A stretch of DNA of 64,000 nucleotides from Anaerocolumna sp. MB42-C2 (GTDB lineage: Bacteria > Bacillota > Clostridia > Lachnospirales > Lachnospiraceae), in NCBI RefSeq assembly GCF_030913705.1, contig NZ_CP133190.1, positions 5,667,501-5,731,500 of the forward strand. The letters run 5' to 3'. Below are positions 8,413 through 15,981 of this stretch, in pieces (positions within the stretch are counted from its first letter, which is position 1; each line of letters opens with the position of its first letter). The notes under the pieces are model-generated. The model had not been told where the DNA came from, searched no databases, and saw only the letters and a program-made list of their open reading frames with translations. Made by a program: the position numbers and the translations under genes.

Positions 8413-8871
8413 ATGTTAAAAAAGTTATTTGCTTTAAATAAATTGTATATATCAACAGTTATATCTTTACTTATCTGTGCCTTATTTTTTTCTTATTACA
8501 ATGTAAATTCATCCATTGAGGTTTTTAAAAAATATATTGAGAGCAATCAGAATTGCAAAGTGACCAATAGTGAAACTGCAGCAAAGACAGGCGGGAACAC
8601 GAATAAATTAAGATTTGCTAATTTAAGATTTGCGGAAACGGAAAAAGATGAGCAATTATTAACTAAAAAATTAGGATTCAACCATGAAAGCCCTCTAGGA
8701 AGAAAGTGGATGTTTTGCTATTTTTATATAATTAATATTCTATTTTTATCTATAATCATCCTTTACAGCAAAGGATGGTTTATTAAAGTTCTTCGATCGA
8801 CGTATCAGTTTTATCAAGTGCATTATATCCAGTTGAAAGACGGAAAAAAAGAATGCGCTGTCTTATTGTAA
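8413..8871 (+). CDS. Hypothetical small membrane protein upstream of the ATP synthase operon
   Basis: A 152-residue protein not assignable to a family. The start at 8413 is chosen because GGGAGG lies 7 bases upstream; a TTG at 8389 is an alternative. There is one membrane segment near the N-terminus (about 9-33) and a second near 100-125 (FYIINILFLSIIILY). Between them is an extracytoplasmic, Asn/Glu/Lys-rich stretch containing a short repeat (LRFANLRFAE). It occupies the position where many bacteria encode AtpI, but AtpI has four membrane helices and the sequence does not resemble it. Any link to the ATP synthase is only positional. Confidence 0.6.
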   Translation: MLKKLFALNKLYISTVISLLICALFFSYYNVNSSIEVFKKYIESNQNCKVTNSETAAKTGGNTNKLRFANLRFAETEKDEQLLTKKLGFNHESPLGRKWMFCYFYIINILFLSIIILYSKGWFIKVLRSTYQFYQVHYIQLKDGKKECAVLL

Positions 8872-8946
8872 TTCATTCAATATACTATGAATTTAAAATG
8901 TTTTATTTCATAATACTAACATAAATATTTTAGTTGGTATTATTCT

Positions 8947-8999
8947 GCGCAATAACTGCGCCTTATTGACGAAATAAAAGAGCGTATCACTGCCTTACA
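8947..8999 (+). promoter_or_regulatory. Leader hairpins of the ATP synthase operon
   Basis: The 190-base gap before atpB contains GCGCAATAACTGCGC (8947-8961, 5-bp stem). It also holds a TTGACG hexamer (about 8966) and a small TGCC-GTCTT-GGCA hairpin (8987-8999). A convincing -10 element at proper spacing was not found, so the true promoter could lie further upstream, even before the small membrane protein gene. Confidence 0.3.
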
Positions 9000-9062
9000 A
9001 AAGGCTGCCGTCTTGGCAAAAATTTAACAAACTAAAAAATTGCTAAAAAGGAGGTGAAATCT

Positions 9063-9749
9063 ATGGAGGACTTAGGAACTGAGTTGATGTCGGAACTGCA
9101 AAGTAAAATAAGTTTTGTCATTCCTCTTTTTGGAGGGATACCTGTACCAACTTCAGTGGTTGTAACATGGGGAATCATGGCATTTCTTATGATTCTGACA
9201 TTAATCTTTGTACGGAATTTAAAACTGATTCCAAAAGGACCGCAATTATACGTAGAAGCTTTAGTTGGCTTTATTAATAATTTCTTTGATGATATTTTAG
9301 GGGAAGAAGGAAAAAGATACATTCCATATCTTGGTACAGTATTAATATATATTACTTGTGCTAATTTAATTGGTATTTTTGGAATCACTCCTCCCACAAA
9401 GGATTTAAACATTACTGCCGGCCTTGCTGTTATGAGCATTATATTAATTGAGTATTCCGGTATTCATGCAAAAGGTCCAAAAGGGTGGCTGAAAAGTTTT
9501 AGGGAACCAATGTCTATTCTAACACCTATAAATTTGTTGGAAGTATTTATAAGGCCGCTGTCCCTTTGTATGCGACTTTTTGGTAATGTATTAGGTTCCT
9601 TTGTTATTATGGAATTAATTAAAATTATAGTTCCGGTTGTTATACCAATACCGTTCAGTTTTTATTTTGATATATTTGACGGTGTAATTCAGGCATATGT
9701 GTTTGTATTTTTAACATCACTTTTTATGAAAGAAAAAATGGAAGAATAA
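9063..9749 (+). CDS. atpB: F1Fo ATP synthase subunit a
   Basis: A 228-residue, multi-helix membrane protein forming the ion half-channels next to the c-ring. AAAAAGGAGG directly precedes the ATG at 9063; an upstream GTG overlaps the ribosome site and is unlikely. The conserved subunit-a helix is present with its essential arginine (IRPLSLCMRLFGNVLGS). A C-terminal helix (VIQAYVFVFLTSLFM) follows, as in the family. It is first in the canonical atpBEFHAGDC order. Confidence 0.96.
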   Translation: MEDLGTELMSELQSKISFVIPLFGGIPVPTSVVVTWGIMAFLMILTLIFVRNLKLIPKGPQLYVEALVGFINNFFDDILGEEGKRYIPYLGTVLIYITCANLIGIFGITPPTKDLNITAGLAVMSIILIEYSGIHAKGPKGWLKSFREPMSILTPINLLEVFIRPLSLCMRLFGNVLGSFVIMELIKIIVPVVIPIPFSFYFDIFDGVIQAYVFVFLTSLFMKEKMEE

Positions 9750-9782
9750 AAAATTATTTAAATTTAGATAGGAGATTATATT

Positions 9783-10007
9783 ATGACAGGATTAATCGCA
9801 ATAGGAGCAGGTTTAGCAGTATTAACAGGTATAGGAGCCGGTGTTGGTATCGGTATTGCCACCTCTAAGGCAGCCGAATCTATCGCAAGACAGCCGGAAG
9901 CAAAAGGTGATATTAATAAAGCTTTACTATTAGGATGTGCATTAGCGGAAGCAACAGCAATTTATGGTTTCGTTATCGCAGTATTAATTATTTTATTCTT
10001 AAAATAA
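9783..10007 (+). CDS. atpE: F1Fo ATP synthase subunit c (first copy)
   Basis: A 74-residue two-helix hairpin proteolipid with the polar loop ARQPEAKGD and the ion-carrying Glu56 in helix 2 (ALAEATAIYG). The residue corresponding to the Na+-coordinating Gln of Na+-type rings is Ile23 (GVGIG), and the residue after Glu56 is Ala, not Ser. That argues for proton coupling, though Thr58 and Tyr61 of the Na+-type pattern are present. It differs from the second copy at one residue only (Ser33 here, Ala33 there). Confidence 0.96.
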   Translation: MTGLIAIGAGLAVLTGIGAGVGIGIATSKAAESIARQPEAKGDINKALLLGCALAEATAIYGFVIAVLIILFLK

Positions 10008-10023
10008 TTTAATTAATTTCAAC

Positions 10024-10115
10024 TTTCTCCAAGATAAGATACATATCTTATCAGAGACTGGGAGAAACCGTAAAACGGCTTCTTTTATTAGATTTTTGAG
10101 CCGCAATCCTGCGGC
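10024..10115 (+). promoter_or_regulatory. Three consecutive hairpins between the two atpE genes
   Basis: In order: a long two-part stem (TTTCTCC 10024-10030 with GGGAGAAA ending 10067, and inside it GATAAGA 10033-10039 with TCTTATC 10046-10052); CCG-TAAAA-CGG (10068-10078); and GCCGCA-ATCC-TGCGGC (10100-10115) five bases before GAGAGG. No poly-T tract follows, so these look like mRNA processing or stabilising structures, which would help set the high c-subunit stoichiometry. Function is inferred. Confidence 0.55.
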
Positions 10116-10133
10116 AGATTGAGAGGTAATATT

Positions 10134-10358
10134 ATGACAGGATTAATCGCAATAGGAGCAGGTTTAGCAGTATTAACAGGTATAGGAGCCGGTGTTGGCA
10201 TCGGTATTGCCACCTCCAAAGCAGCCGAAGCAATCGCAAGACAGCCGGAAGCAAAAGGAGATATTAACAAAGCTTTATTGTTAGGTTGTGCCTTGGCAGA
10301 AGCAACAGCAATATATGGTTTCGTTATAGCCGTCCTGATTATACTTTTCTTAAAATAA
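10134..10358 (+). CDS. atpE: F1Fo ATP synthase subunit c (second, near-identical copy)
   Basis: A second 74-residue c subunit, identical to the first except Ala33 for Ser33. The first 65 or so bases match exactly, then synonymous differences accumulate, which suggests a tandem duplication with continuing gene conversion at the 5' part. Glu56 and the RQP loop are intact, so it should be functional. Start at 10134 is set by GAGAGG and the match to copy 1; an in-frame upstream GTG/ATG-type start would only add a short tail. Acetobacterium woodii is a known case of duplicated bacterial-type c genes. Confidence 0.95.
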   Translation: MTGLIAIGAGLAVLTGIGAGVGIGIATSKAAEAIARQPEAKGDINKALLLGCALAEATAIYGFVIAVLIILFLK

Positions 10359-10373
10359 TAGGAGGGGATAATA

Positions 10374-10859
10374 TTGTTAAACTTAGATTGGAATATCGTA
10401 TGGACTTTTGTAAATATCTTGATAATCTATTTATTCCTGAAGAGGTTTTTATTCAAACCGGTTACGGAAATGATGGAGAAGCGTACACAGACAATTGAAG
10501 ATTCTCTGCAGAATGCCGAAGATACTAAATTGGAAGCTGGTAAACTAAAAGATGAATATGCAGCAGAATTAAGCCATGCAGATGAAGAAGCTGCCAAGAT
10601 TATAAATGAAGCAAGAGACAGGGCTGCCGCTGAATATAACAGAAAGATCAAAGAAACCAAAGAAGAAGCCGCCAGAATTATGCAGGAAGCAAGTAAGACA
10701 ATTGAATTAGAAAAGAAGCAGTCTATTCAAAATGCACAAGCCGAAATCGCAGGTATTGCCATGCTTGCAGCTTCTAAAATCATCAATAAAAACATGGATG
10801 ATAACACAAATAAGCAATTCCTGGGGGATTTCTTAAAAGAAGTAGGTGCTTCTAAATGA
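10374..10859 (+). CDS. atpF: F1Fo ATP synthase subunit b
   Basis: A 161-residue protein starting at TTG (10374) with GGAGGGG seven bases upstream. One N-terminal membrane helix (WTFVNILIIYLFLKRFLF) is followed by a long charged, Ala/Glu/Lys-rich helix that forms the peripheral stalk dimer. The stop overlaps the atpH start (ATGA), which implies translational coupling. Confidence 0.95.
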   Translation: MLNLDWNIVWTFVNILIIYLFLKRFLFKPVTEMMEKRTQTIEDSLQNAEDTKLEAGKLKDEYAAELSHADEEAAKIINEARDRAAAEYNRKIKETKEEAARIMQEASKTIELEKKQSIQNAQAEIAGIAMLAASKIINKNMDDNTNKQFLGDFLKEVGASK

Positions 10860-11362
10860 TGACTTCAAAGGCAGCAAACTATGCAAAAGTTCTGTTTTCT
10901 TTGGGACTTAAGGAAGAAACGGTACAACAGACGAAACAGATATTTTCAGAAAGCTACGAATTAATAGATGCTTTGGATAATCCTATCATCAAGGAGAAAG
11001 ATAAAGAAGCTGTCATAGAGCGTATTTTCGAAAAAGATATTCGTGGTTTTTTAAAAGTATTATGCAGTAATCAATGTATCAGTATTCTTGATAAGATATT
11101 TGAAGCATATGAAACATTAGTATTAGACAGTAAAAATATTATAGCGGCTAAATTATCTTATGTTACAAGACCTAATGAAGCAGAACTTGAACAAATTAAA
11201 GATATGTTATGTGATAAATATAGGAAAACAGGAGTTATTCTTGATTTGGAAGAAGATACTTCCCTGATTGGCGGTTACGTATTGACAGTTGGTGATATGG
11301 AATATGATAAAAGTATCAGGGGAACTCTATCAGAAATGCAGAAAGCTCTTGTCAGGAGGTGA
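10856..11362 (+). CDS. atpH: F1Fo ATP synthase subunit delta
   Basis: A 168-residue soluble stator protein linking F1 alpha subunits to the b stalk. The N-terminal helical domain (ANYAKVLFSLG) and C-terminal signature (LIGGYVLTVGDMEYDKSIRG) are typical of OSCP/delta. It overlaps atpF by four bases; its own 3' end contains the AGGAGG ribosome site of atpA, so the genes are tightly coupled. Confidence 0.95.
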   Translation: MMTSKAANYAKVLFSLGLKEETVQQTKQIFSESYELIDALDNPIIKEKDKEAVIERIFEKDIRGFLKVLCSNQCISILDKIFEAYETLVLDSKNIIAAKLSYVTRPNEAELEQIKDMLCDKYRKTGVILDLEEDTSLIGGYVLTVGDMEYDKSIRGTLSEMQKALVRR

Positions 11363-11367
11363 AATGT

Positions 11368-12867
11368 TTGAGTAATGTAAATCAAAATGATATTATTTCT
11401 GTTTTGAAAAGTGAAATAGAAGATTATGATATAAAAATGACAGTAAAAGAAACAGGAACAGTTATTAGTATTGGTGATGGTATTGCAACTGTATATGGAT
11501 TGGACCATGCTATGTATGGTGAGCTGGTAGAATTTGAAACAGGTGTACGCGGTATCGTTCAAAATCTTCAGTTAAAAACCATCGGATGCGTTTTGCTCGG
11601 CTCAGACTATGGAATTAAGGAAGGATCCAAAGTTGTCAGGACGAAAAAGAGAGCCGGTGTTCCGGTTTCTGAGAATTTAATCGGAAGAGTTGTGGATGCT
11701 TTAGGAAGTCCGATAGACGGTAAAGGACAGATTGATGCAGACGAACTTTTTCCAATTGAAAATGAAGCACCCGGTGTTTGTGACAGAAAATCAGTCACCG
11801 TACCTTTACAAACAGGTATCCTTGCAATCGATGCCATGTTCCCGATCGGAAGGGGACAACGTGAGTTAATCATCGGTGACCGACAGACAGGTAAGACCTC
11901 TATAGCAATTGATACAATTCTTAATCAAAAAGGGCAGGATGTTATATGTATCTATGTTGCAATTGGCCAGAAAGCGTCTACCGTTGCAAAAATTGTTTCT
12001 ACCTTGAGTAAATATGGAGCTATGGATTATTCTATCGTAGTATCTGCTTCCGCAAGTGATCTTGCACCGCTTCAATACATTGCTCCTTATGCCGGAACCG
12101 CTATGGCAGAATATTTTATGAAACAGGGTAAGGATGTGTTGATTGTATATGATGATTTATCAAAACACGCAGTAGCTTACCGTACTATGTCCCTGCTATT
12201 GGAAAGGTCACCGGGTCGTGAAGCATATCCTGGTGATGTATTCTATCTGCATTCCAGGTTACTGGAACGTTCCAGCAGACTGGATGAAGCCCATGGCGGC
12301 GGTTCCATTACGGCATTGCCGATTATTGAAACGTTAGCCGGTGACTTATCTGCTTATATACCAACAAATGTTATATCTATCACTGACGGTCAGATATTCC
12401 TTGAGAGTGAGTTGTTTTTTGCAGGTATTCGTCCTGCGGTTAATGTTGGTTTAAGTGTATCCCGTGTTGGTGGTGCAGCACAGACAAAAGCAATGAAAAA
12501 AGCGGCAGGCAGTCTTCGTATCGATTTAGCACAATTCAGGGAAATGGAAGTTTTTACCCAGTTCAGCTCCGAACTTGATAAATCTACTAAGGATCTTTTG
12601 GATCATGGTTACCGGCTGGTAGAACTTTTAAAACAGCCTTTATCAAAACCATTAGCATTACATGAACAGGTAATCCTTTTAACTGCTGCAAACAGCAGAC
12701 TCCTGAATGACGTACCGGTAAAACAGATTAAAACGTTCCGTAATGATTTAATGGAATTTATCAGAACGAAATATCCTGAAATTATAAAAGAAATTGATGC
12801 AAATAAAGTGTTAACAGATGAACTGAGTGAACAGATTAAAAATGCAGTAAAAGAATTTAAAAAGTAG
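11368..12867 (+). CDS. atpA: F1Fo ATP synthase subunit alpha
   Basis: A 499-residue protein from the TTG at 11368, nine bases after AGGAGG; the GTG at 11359 overlaps that ribosome site and is rejected. The Walker A motif GDRQTGKTS is near residue 169, and the family signature PAVNVGLSVSRVGGAAQ, including the arginine finger region, is present. Alpha forms the non-catalytic nucleotide sites of the F1 hexamer. Confidence 0.97.
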   Translation: MSNVNQNDIISVLKSEIEDYDIKMTVKETGTVISIGDGIATVYGLDHAMYGELVEFETGVRGIVQNLQLKTIGCVLLGSDYGIKEGSKVVRTKKRAGVPVSENLIGRVVDALGSPIDGKGQIDADELFPIENEAPGVCDRKSVTVPLQTGILAIDAMFPIGRGQRELIIGDRQTGKTSIAIDTILNQKGQDVICIYVAIGQKASTVAKIVSTLSKYGAMDYSIVVSASASDLAPLQYIAPYAGTAMAEYFMKQGKDVLIVYDDLSKHAVAYRTMSLLLERSPGREAYPGDVFYLHSRLLERSSRLDEAHGGGSITALPIIETLAGDLSAYIPTNVISITDGQIFLESELFFAGIRPAVNVGLSVSRVGGAAQTKAMKKAAGSLRIDLAQFREMEVFTQFSSELDKSTKDLLDHGYRLVELLKQPLSKPLALHEQVILLTAANSRLLNDVPVKQIKTFRNDLMEFIRTKYPEIIKEIDANKVLTDELSEQIKNAVKEFKK

Positions 12868-12876
12868 GTGATTGTT

Positions 12877-13749
12877 TTGGCAAACATGAGAGAAATTCGT
12901 ACCAGAATGAAAAGCATACAAGACATCATGAAGATTACGAATGCCATGTACTTAATATCCTCATCAAAACTTAAAAAGGCAAGAAAAAATCTTCTTGCTA
13001 CGGAACCTTATTTTGAAAAACTACAGGCTACGATTCACGATATATTAGTACGTGCACCCCATATACATCATGTCTTTTTCGATCGCAGAGAAGAGATCCA
13101 GCCGGAAGACAGAAAAAAGGGATATATTGTTATAACTGCTGATAAGGGTTTGGCTGGTGCTTATAATCATAATGTAATCAAAAAGGCCGAAGAAGTTATG
13201 GGTCAAAGTAAAAATAATTATCTTTACATTGCAGGTCAGGTTGGAAGACAATATTTTAAGAGGAAAAATGTTCATGTAGACGGTGAATTCCTGTATACAG
13301 CGCAGAATCCAACGATGTACCGTGCACAATTAATTACGGAGTCTATCATTGAACTGTATGAAAAAGGCGATTTGGATGACGTATACGTAATCTATACTAA
13401 AATGATTACTCCTATGAAAGCAGAAGTGCAATCTGTTCGGATTCTGCCTTTTGAAAGACGTAAGTTTGAAAGAAGGGCAGCCGGTTATCAGCATGCCAGA
13501 TTTGAGCCGTCTGCGGAAGAGGTTATGAATCAACTTGTGCCTAATTATTTAAAAGGTCTGCTGTATGGTGTTTTAATTGAATCATTTTCCAGTGAACAGA
13601 ATGCCAGGATGACAGCGATGGAGGCAGCTACGAAAAGTGCTAAAGATATGTTAAGGGATTTAGATCTTTTATATAACAGAGCAAGGCAGGCATCCATTAC
13701 TCAGGAAATAACAGAAATTGTCAGTGGTGCCAAAAGTTTAAAAAAATAA
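12877..13749 (+). CDS. atpG: F1Fo ATP synthase subunit gamma
   Basis: The rotor shaft subunit, about 290 residues. A TTG at 12877 gives the typical N-terminus MANMREIRTRMKSIQDIMKI; GTG at 12868 is an alternative. The C-terminal helix ends NRARQASITQEITEIVSGA, the conserved gamma signature that inserts into the alpha-beta hexamer. Confidence 0.95.
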   Translation: MANMREIRTRMKSIQDIMKITNAMYLISSSKLKKARKNLLATEPYFEKLQATIHDILVRAPHIHHVFFDRREEIQPEDRKKGYIVITADKGLAGAYNHNVIKKAEEVMGQSKNNYLYIAGQVGRQYFKRKNVHVDGEFLYTAQNPTMYRAQLITESIIELYEKGDLDDVYVIYTKMITPMKAEVQSVRILPFERRKFERRAAGYQHARFEPSAEEVMNQLVPNYLKGLLYGVLIESFSSEQNARMTAMEAATKSAKDMLRDLDLLYNRARQASITQEITEIVSGAKSLKK

Positions 13750-13750
13750 C

Positions 13751-13822
13751 GGAAAGGAGATTTCTATACACACCCTGTAGAGGGCTTTTACAGCCAGATT
13801 AATTCCGGTATTGTATAAGCCC
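13751..13822 (+). promoter_or_regulatory. Pseudoknot-capable leader between the atpG stop and the atpD start
   Basis: A good Shine-Dalgarno (GGAAAGGAGA, 13751-13760) lies 60 bases before the first plausible ATG of atpD, far beyond normal spacing, and no second ribosome site is closer. Between them a hairpin (CTGTAGA 13775-13781 with TTTTACAG up to 13793) presents the loop GGGCT (13782-13786). That loop is complementary to AGCCC (13818-13822), immediately before the ATG. TATACA (13765-13770) can also pair with TGTATA (13812-13817). Folding could bring the SD close to the start; this is inference. Confidence 0.4.
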
Positions 13823-15250
13823 ATGGGAGCTAGAAAACTTGATGATATGGAAAAAGGAAAAATAGTTCAGGTATTAGGACCGGTTGTTGATGTAGAATTC
13901 GAAAATGGCGAGCTTCCAATGATAAAAGACGCACTCGAAGTCACCAATAACGGAAAAAGACTTGTTATGGAAGTAGCCTCTCATATTGGTAATAATATCG
14001 TACGTTGCATCATGTTGGCCTCCAGTGAAGGTCTGGTAAAAGACATGGAAGTAACCGCAACCGGTTCCTGTATTACTGTGCCTGTGGGAAAACAGACACT
14101 GGGAAGAATGTTTAACGTATTAGGCGAAGTAATTGACGGGGGCGAAAAAGTTATTGGAGAAGATCAATGGAAGATTCATAGAACACCTCCTACATTTGAA
14201 GATCAAAGTCCGGTTGTAGAAATATTGGAAACAGGTATTAAAGTAATAGACTTGTTAGCTCCATATGCAAAAGGAGGTAAGATTGGTCTGTTCGGTGGTG
14301 CCGGTGTTGGTAAGACAGTATTAATCCAGGAATTAATTCGAAATGTAGCTACGGAGCATGGCGGGTATTCTATCTTTACCGGTGTTGGTGAACGTTCCAG
14401 AGAGGGTAATGACCTTTGGATGGAAATGAAAGAATCCGGCGTTATAGGTAAAACCGCCTTGGTATTTGGTCAAATGAACGAGCCGCCGGGATCTCGTATG
14501 AGAGTTGCACAGACAGGTCTAACAATGGCGGAATATTTTAGAGATGAAGAAAAACAAGACGTATTATTATTTATTGATAATATTTTCCGTTTTGTTCAGG
14601 CTGGTTCCGAGGTTTCCGCATTATTAGGACGTATGCCGTCTGCCGTAGGTTATCAGCCAACGCTTGCTAACGAAGTTGGAGAATTACAAGAGAGAATTAC
14701 CTCTACCAAGAACGGCTCCATTACCTCCGTTCAGGCAGTGTATGTGCCTGCAGATGACTTAACTGACCCTGCGCCGGCAATTACCTTTGCCCATTTGGAT
14801 GCGACAACAGTATTATCCAGAAAAATAGTAGAGCAGGGTATCTACCCTGCTGTTGATCCGTTGGAATCCACTTCCAGAATCCTGGAGCCGGATGTAGTTG
14901 GTGAGGAACATTATGAAACTGCCAGAAAAACACAGGAACTTTTGCAGAAATATAAAGAATTACAGGACATTATAGCAATTCTTGGTATGGAAGAATTAGA
15001 TGAAGAAGATAAATTAGCCGTTTATCGTGCCAGAAAGATTCAGAAATTCCTATCGCAGCCATTTAACGTTGCAGAGAATTTTACTGGTTTTCAAGGAAAA
15101 TATGTTCCGTTAAGTGAAACCATTAAAGGCTTTAAAGCTATTATAAGCGGTGAAATGGATGAATATCCGGAAGCAGCCTTTCTCATGGTAGGAACCATTG
15201 AAGATGTGATAGAAAAGGCGAAACGCATCAAAGAAAATGAAACAGATTAA
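13823..15250 (+). CDS. atpD: F1Fo ATP synthase subunit beta
   Basis: The catalytic subunit of F1. Walker A GGAGVGKT lies near 158-165; catalytic GERSREGNDL and ALLGRMPSAVGYQPTL are present. The start is uncertain: ATG 13823 gives 475 residues, ATG 13847 (MEKGKIVQVLGP) gives 467, closest to the usual length, and TTG 13811 is also in frame. None has a Shine-Dalgarno at normal distance; see the leader at 13751-13822. Confidence 0.96.
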   Translation: MGARKLDDMEKGKIVQVLGPVVDVEFENGELPMIKDALEVTNNGKRLVMEVASHIGNNIVRCIMLASSEGLVKDMEVTATGSCITVPVGKQTLGRMFNVLGEVIDGGEKVIGEDQWKIHRTPPTFEDQSPVVEILETGIKVIDLLAPYAKGGKIGLFGGAGVGKTVLIQELIRNVATEHGGYSIFTGVGERSREGNDLWMEMKESGVIGKTALVFGQMNEPPGSRMRVAQTGLTMAEYFRDEEKQDVLLFIDNIFRFVQAGSEVSALLGRMPSAVGYQPTLANEVGELQERITSTKNGSITSVQAVYVPADDLTDPAPAITFAHLDATTVLSRKIVEQGIYPAVDPLESTSRILEPDVVGEEHYETARKTQELLQKYKELQDIIAILGMEELDEEDKLAVYRARKIQKFLSQPFNVAENFTGFQGKYVPLSETIKGFKAIISGEMDEYPEAAFLMVGTIEDVIEKAKRIKENETD

Positions 15251-15289
15251 TTTCCAATGTAAACCTAAAGTTTATAGTTAGGAGGAGCA

Positions 15290-15697
15290 ATGGCTAAGAC
15301 ATTTGAACTTGAAATCATTGCGAGTGACCATCCCTTTTTTAAAGGGCAATGTGAGATGCTGATCTTCCCCGGAATAGACGGTGAGCATGGGATTTTAGCG
15401 AAACACGAATCGATGGTTACCTGTTTAAACGCAGGAGAACTTAGGTTTTTAGTTGATGGTGAATGGCATTACGCAGCAGTAAGTGCAGGATTTGTGGAGA
15501 TTACCTCCGATTATGTAGTACTGCTTGCCGATACGGTAGAAAAACCGGAAGAAATTGATATCAACCGTGCAAATGAAGCAAAAAGGCGTGCGCAGGAAAG
15601 ATTACGTCAAAAGCAAAGCATTATGGAATATTATCATACACAGGCGGCACTCAATCGAGCAATGAGTCGTCTCAAAGTTACAAATAGACATATGTAA
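15290..15697 (+). CDS. atpC: F1Fo ATP synthase subunit epsilon
   Basis: A 135-residue subunit following TTAGGAGGAGCAATG. The N-terminal beta-sandwich (FPGIDGEHGILAKHESMVT) and the C-terminal two-helix regulatory hairpin (INRANEAKRRAQERLRQKQ) are both present, so it can couple the rotor to the c-ring and potentially inhibit hydrolysis. Last gene of the operon, followed by a strong terminator. Confidence 0.95.
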   Translation: MAKTFELEIIASDHPFFKGQCEMLIFPGIDGEHGILAKHESMVTCLNAGELRFLVDGEWHYAAVSAGFVEITSDYVVLLADTVEKPEEIDINRANEAKRRAQERLRQKQSIMEYYHTQAALNRAMSRLKVTNRHM

Positions 15698-15753
15698 GTT
15701 AATATAAATATAAAACGAAGGAAGAGTATTTACAACTTCGTTCGCATACGTTA

Positions 15754-15797
15754 AAACAGCAGTAATGTCCATAAAACATTACTGCTGTTTTTTTCCG
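15754..15797 (+). terminator. Strong intrinsic terminator of the atp operon
   Basis: A perfect 15-bp stem: AAACAGCAGTAATGT (15754-15768) with ACATTACTGCTGTTT (15776-15790), running into a T tract. This closes the ATP synthase operon. Confidence 0.92.
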
Positions 15798-15868
15798 TTT
15801 TTTGATTTACTTAATTGGTGTTCTTTTACTCCATATTATATATAACGTTAATAATATCAGCACCATAA

Positions 15869-15937
15869 TTTACATTTATTAACTAACTTTTTACATATTC
15901 ATAACCAGTTATATACATTTATTAGTTAAGCTATAAA
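15869..15937 (+). promoter_or_regulatory. Pho-box-like direct repeats and -10 upstream of the ABC transporter operon
   Basis: Hexamers related to TTAACA occur at near-constant spacing: TTTACA (15869), TTAACT (15879), TTTACA (15890), ATAACC (15901) and TATACA (15912), with steps of 10, 11, 11 and 11 bases. A TATAAA (15932-15937) could be the -10. This matches the layout of PhoP/PhoB boxes, in which direct repeats of TT(A/T)A(C/T)A recur every helical turn and replace the -35. The match is weaker than that upstream of ppx (32480). It fits a phosphate-scavenging role for the operon. Confidence 0.45.
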
Positions 15938-15981
15938 CATAAATACTTCTGGGTATTTGTTAGAGAAAGGAGGAGATTGTC

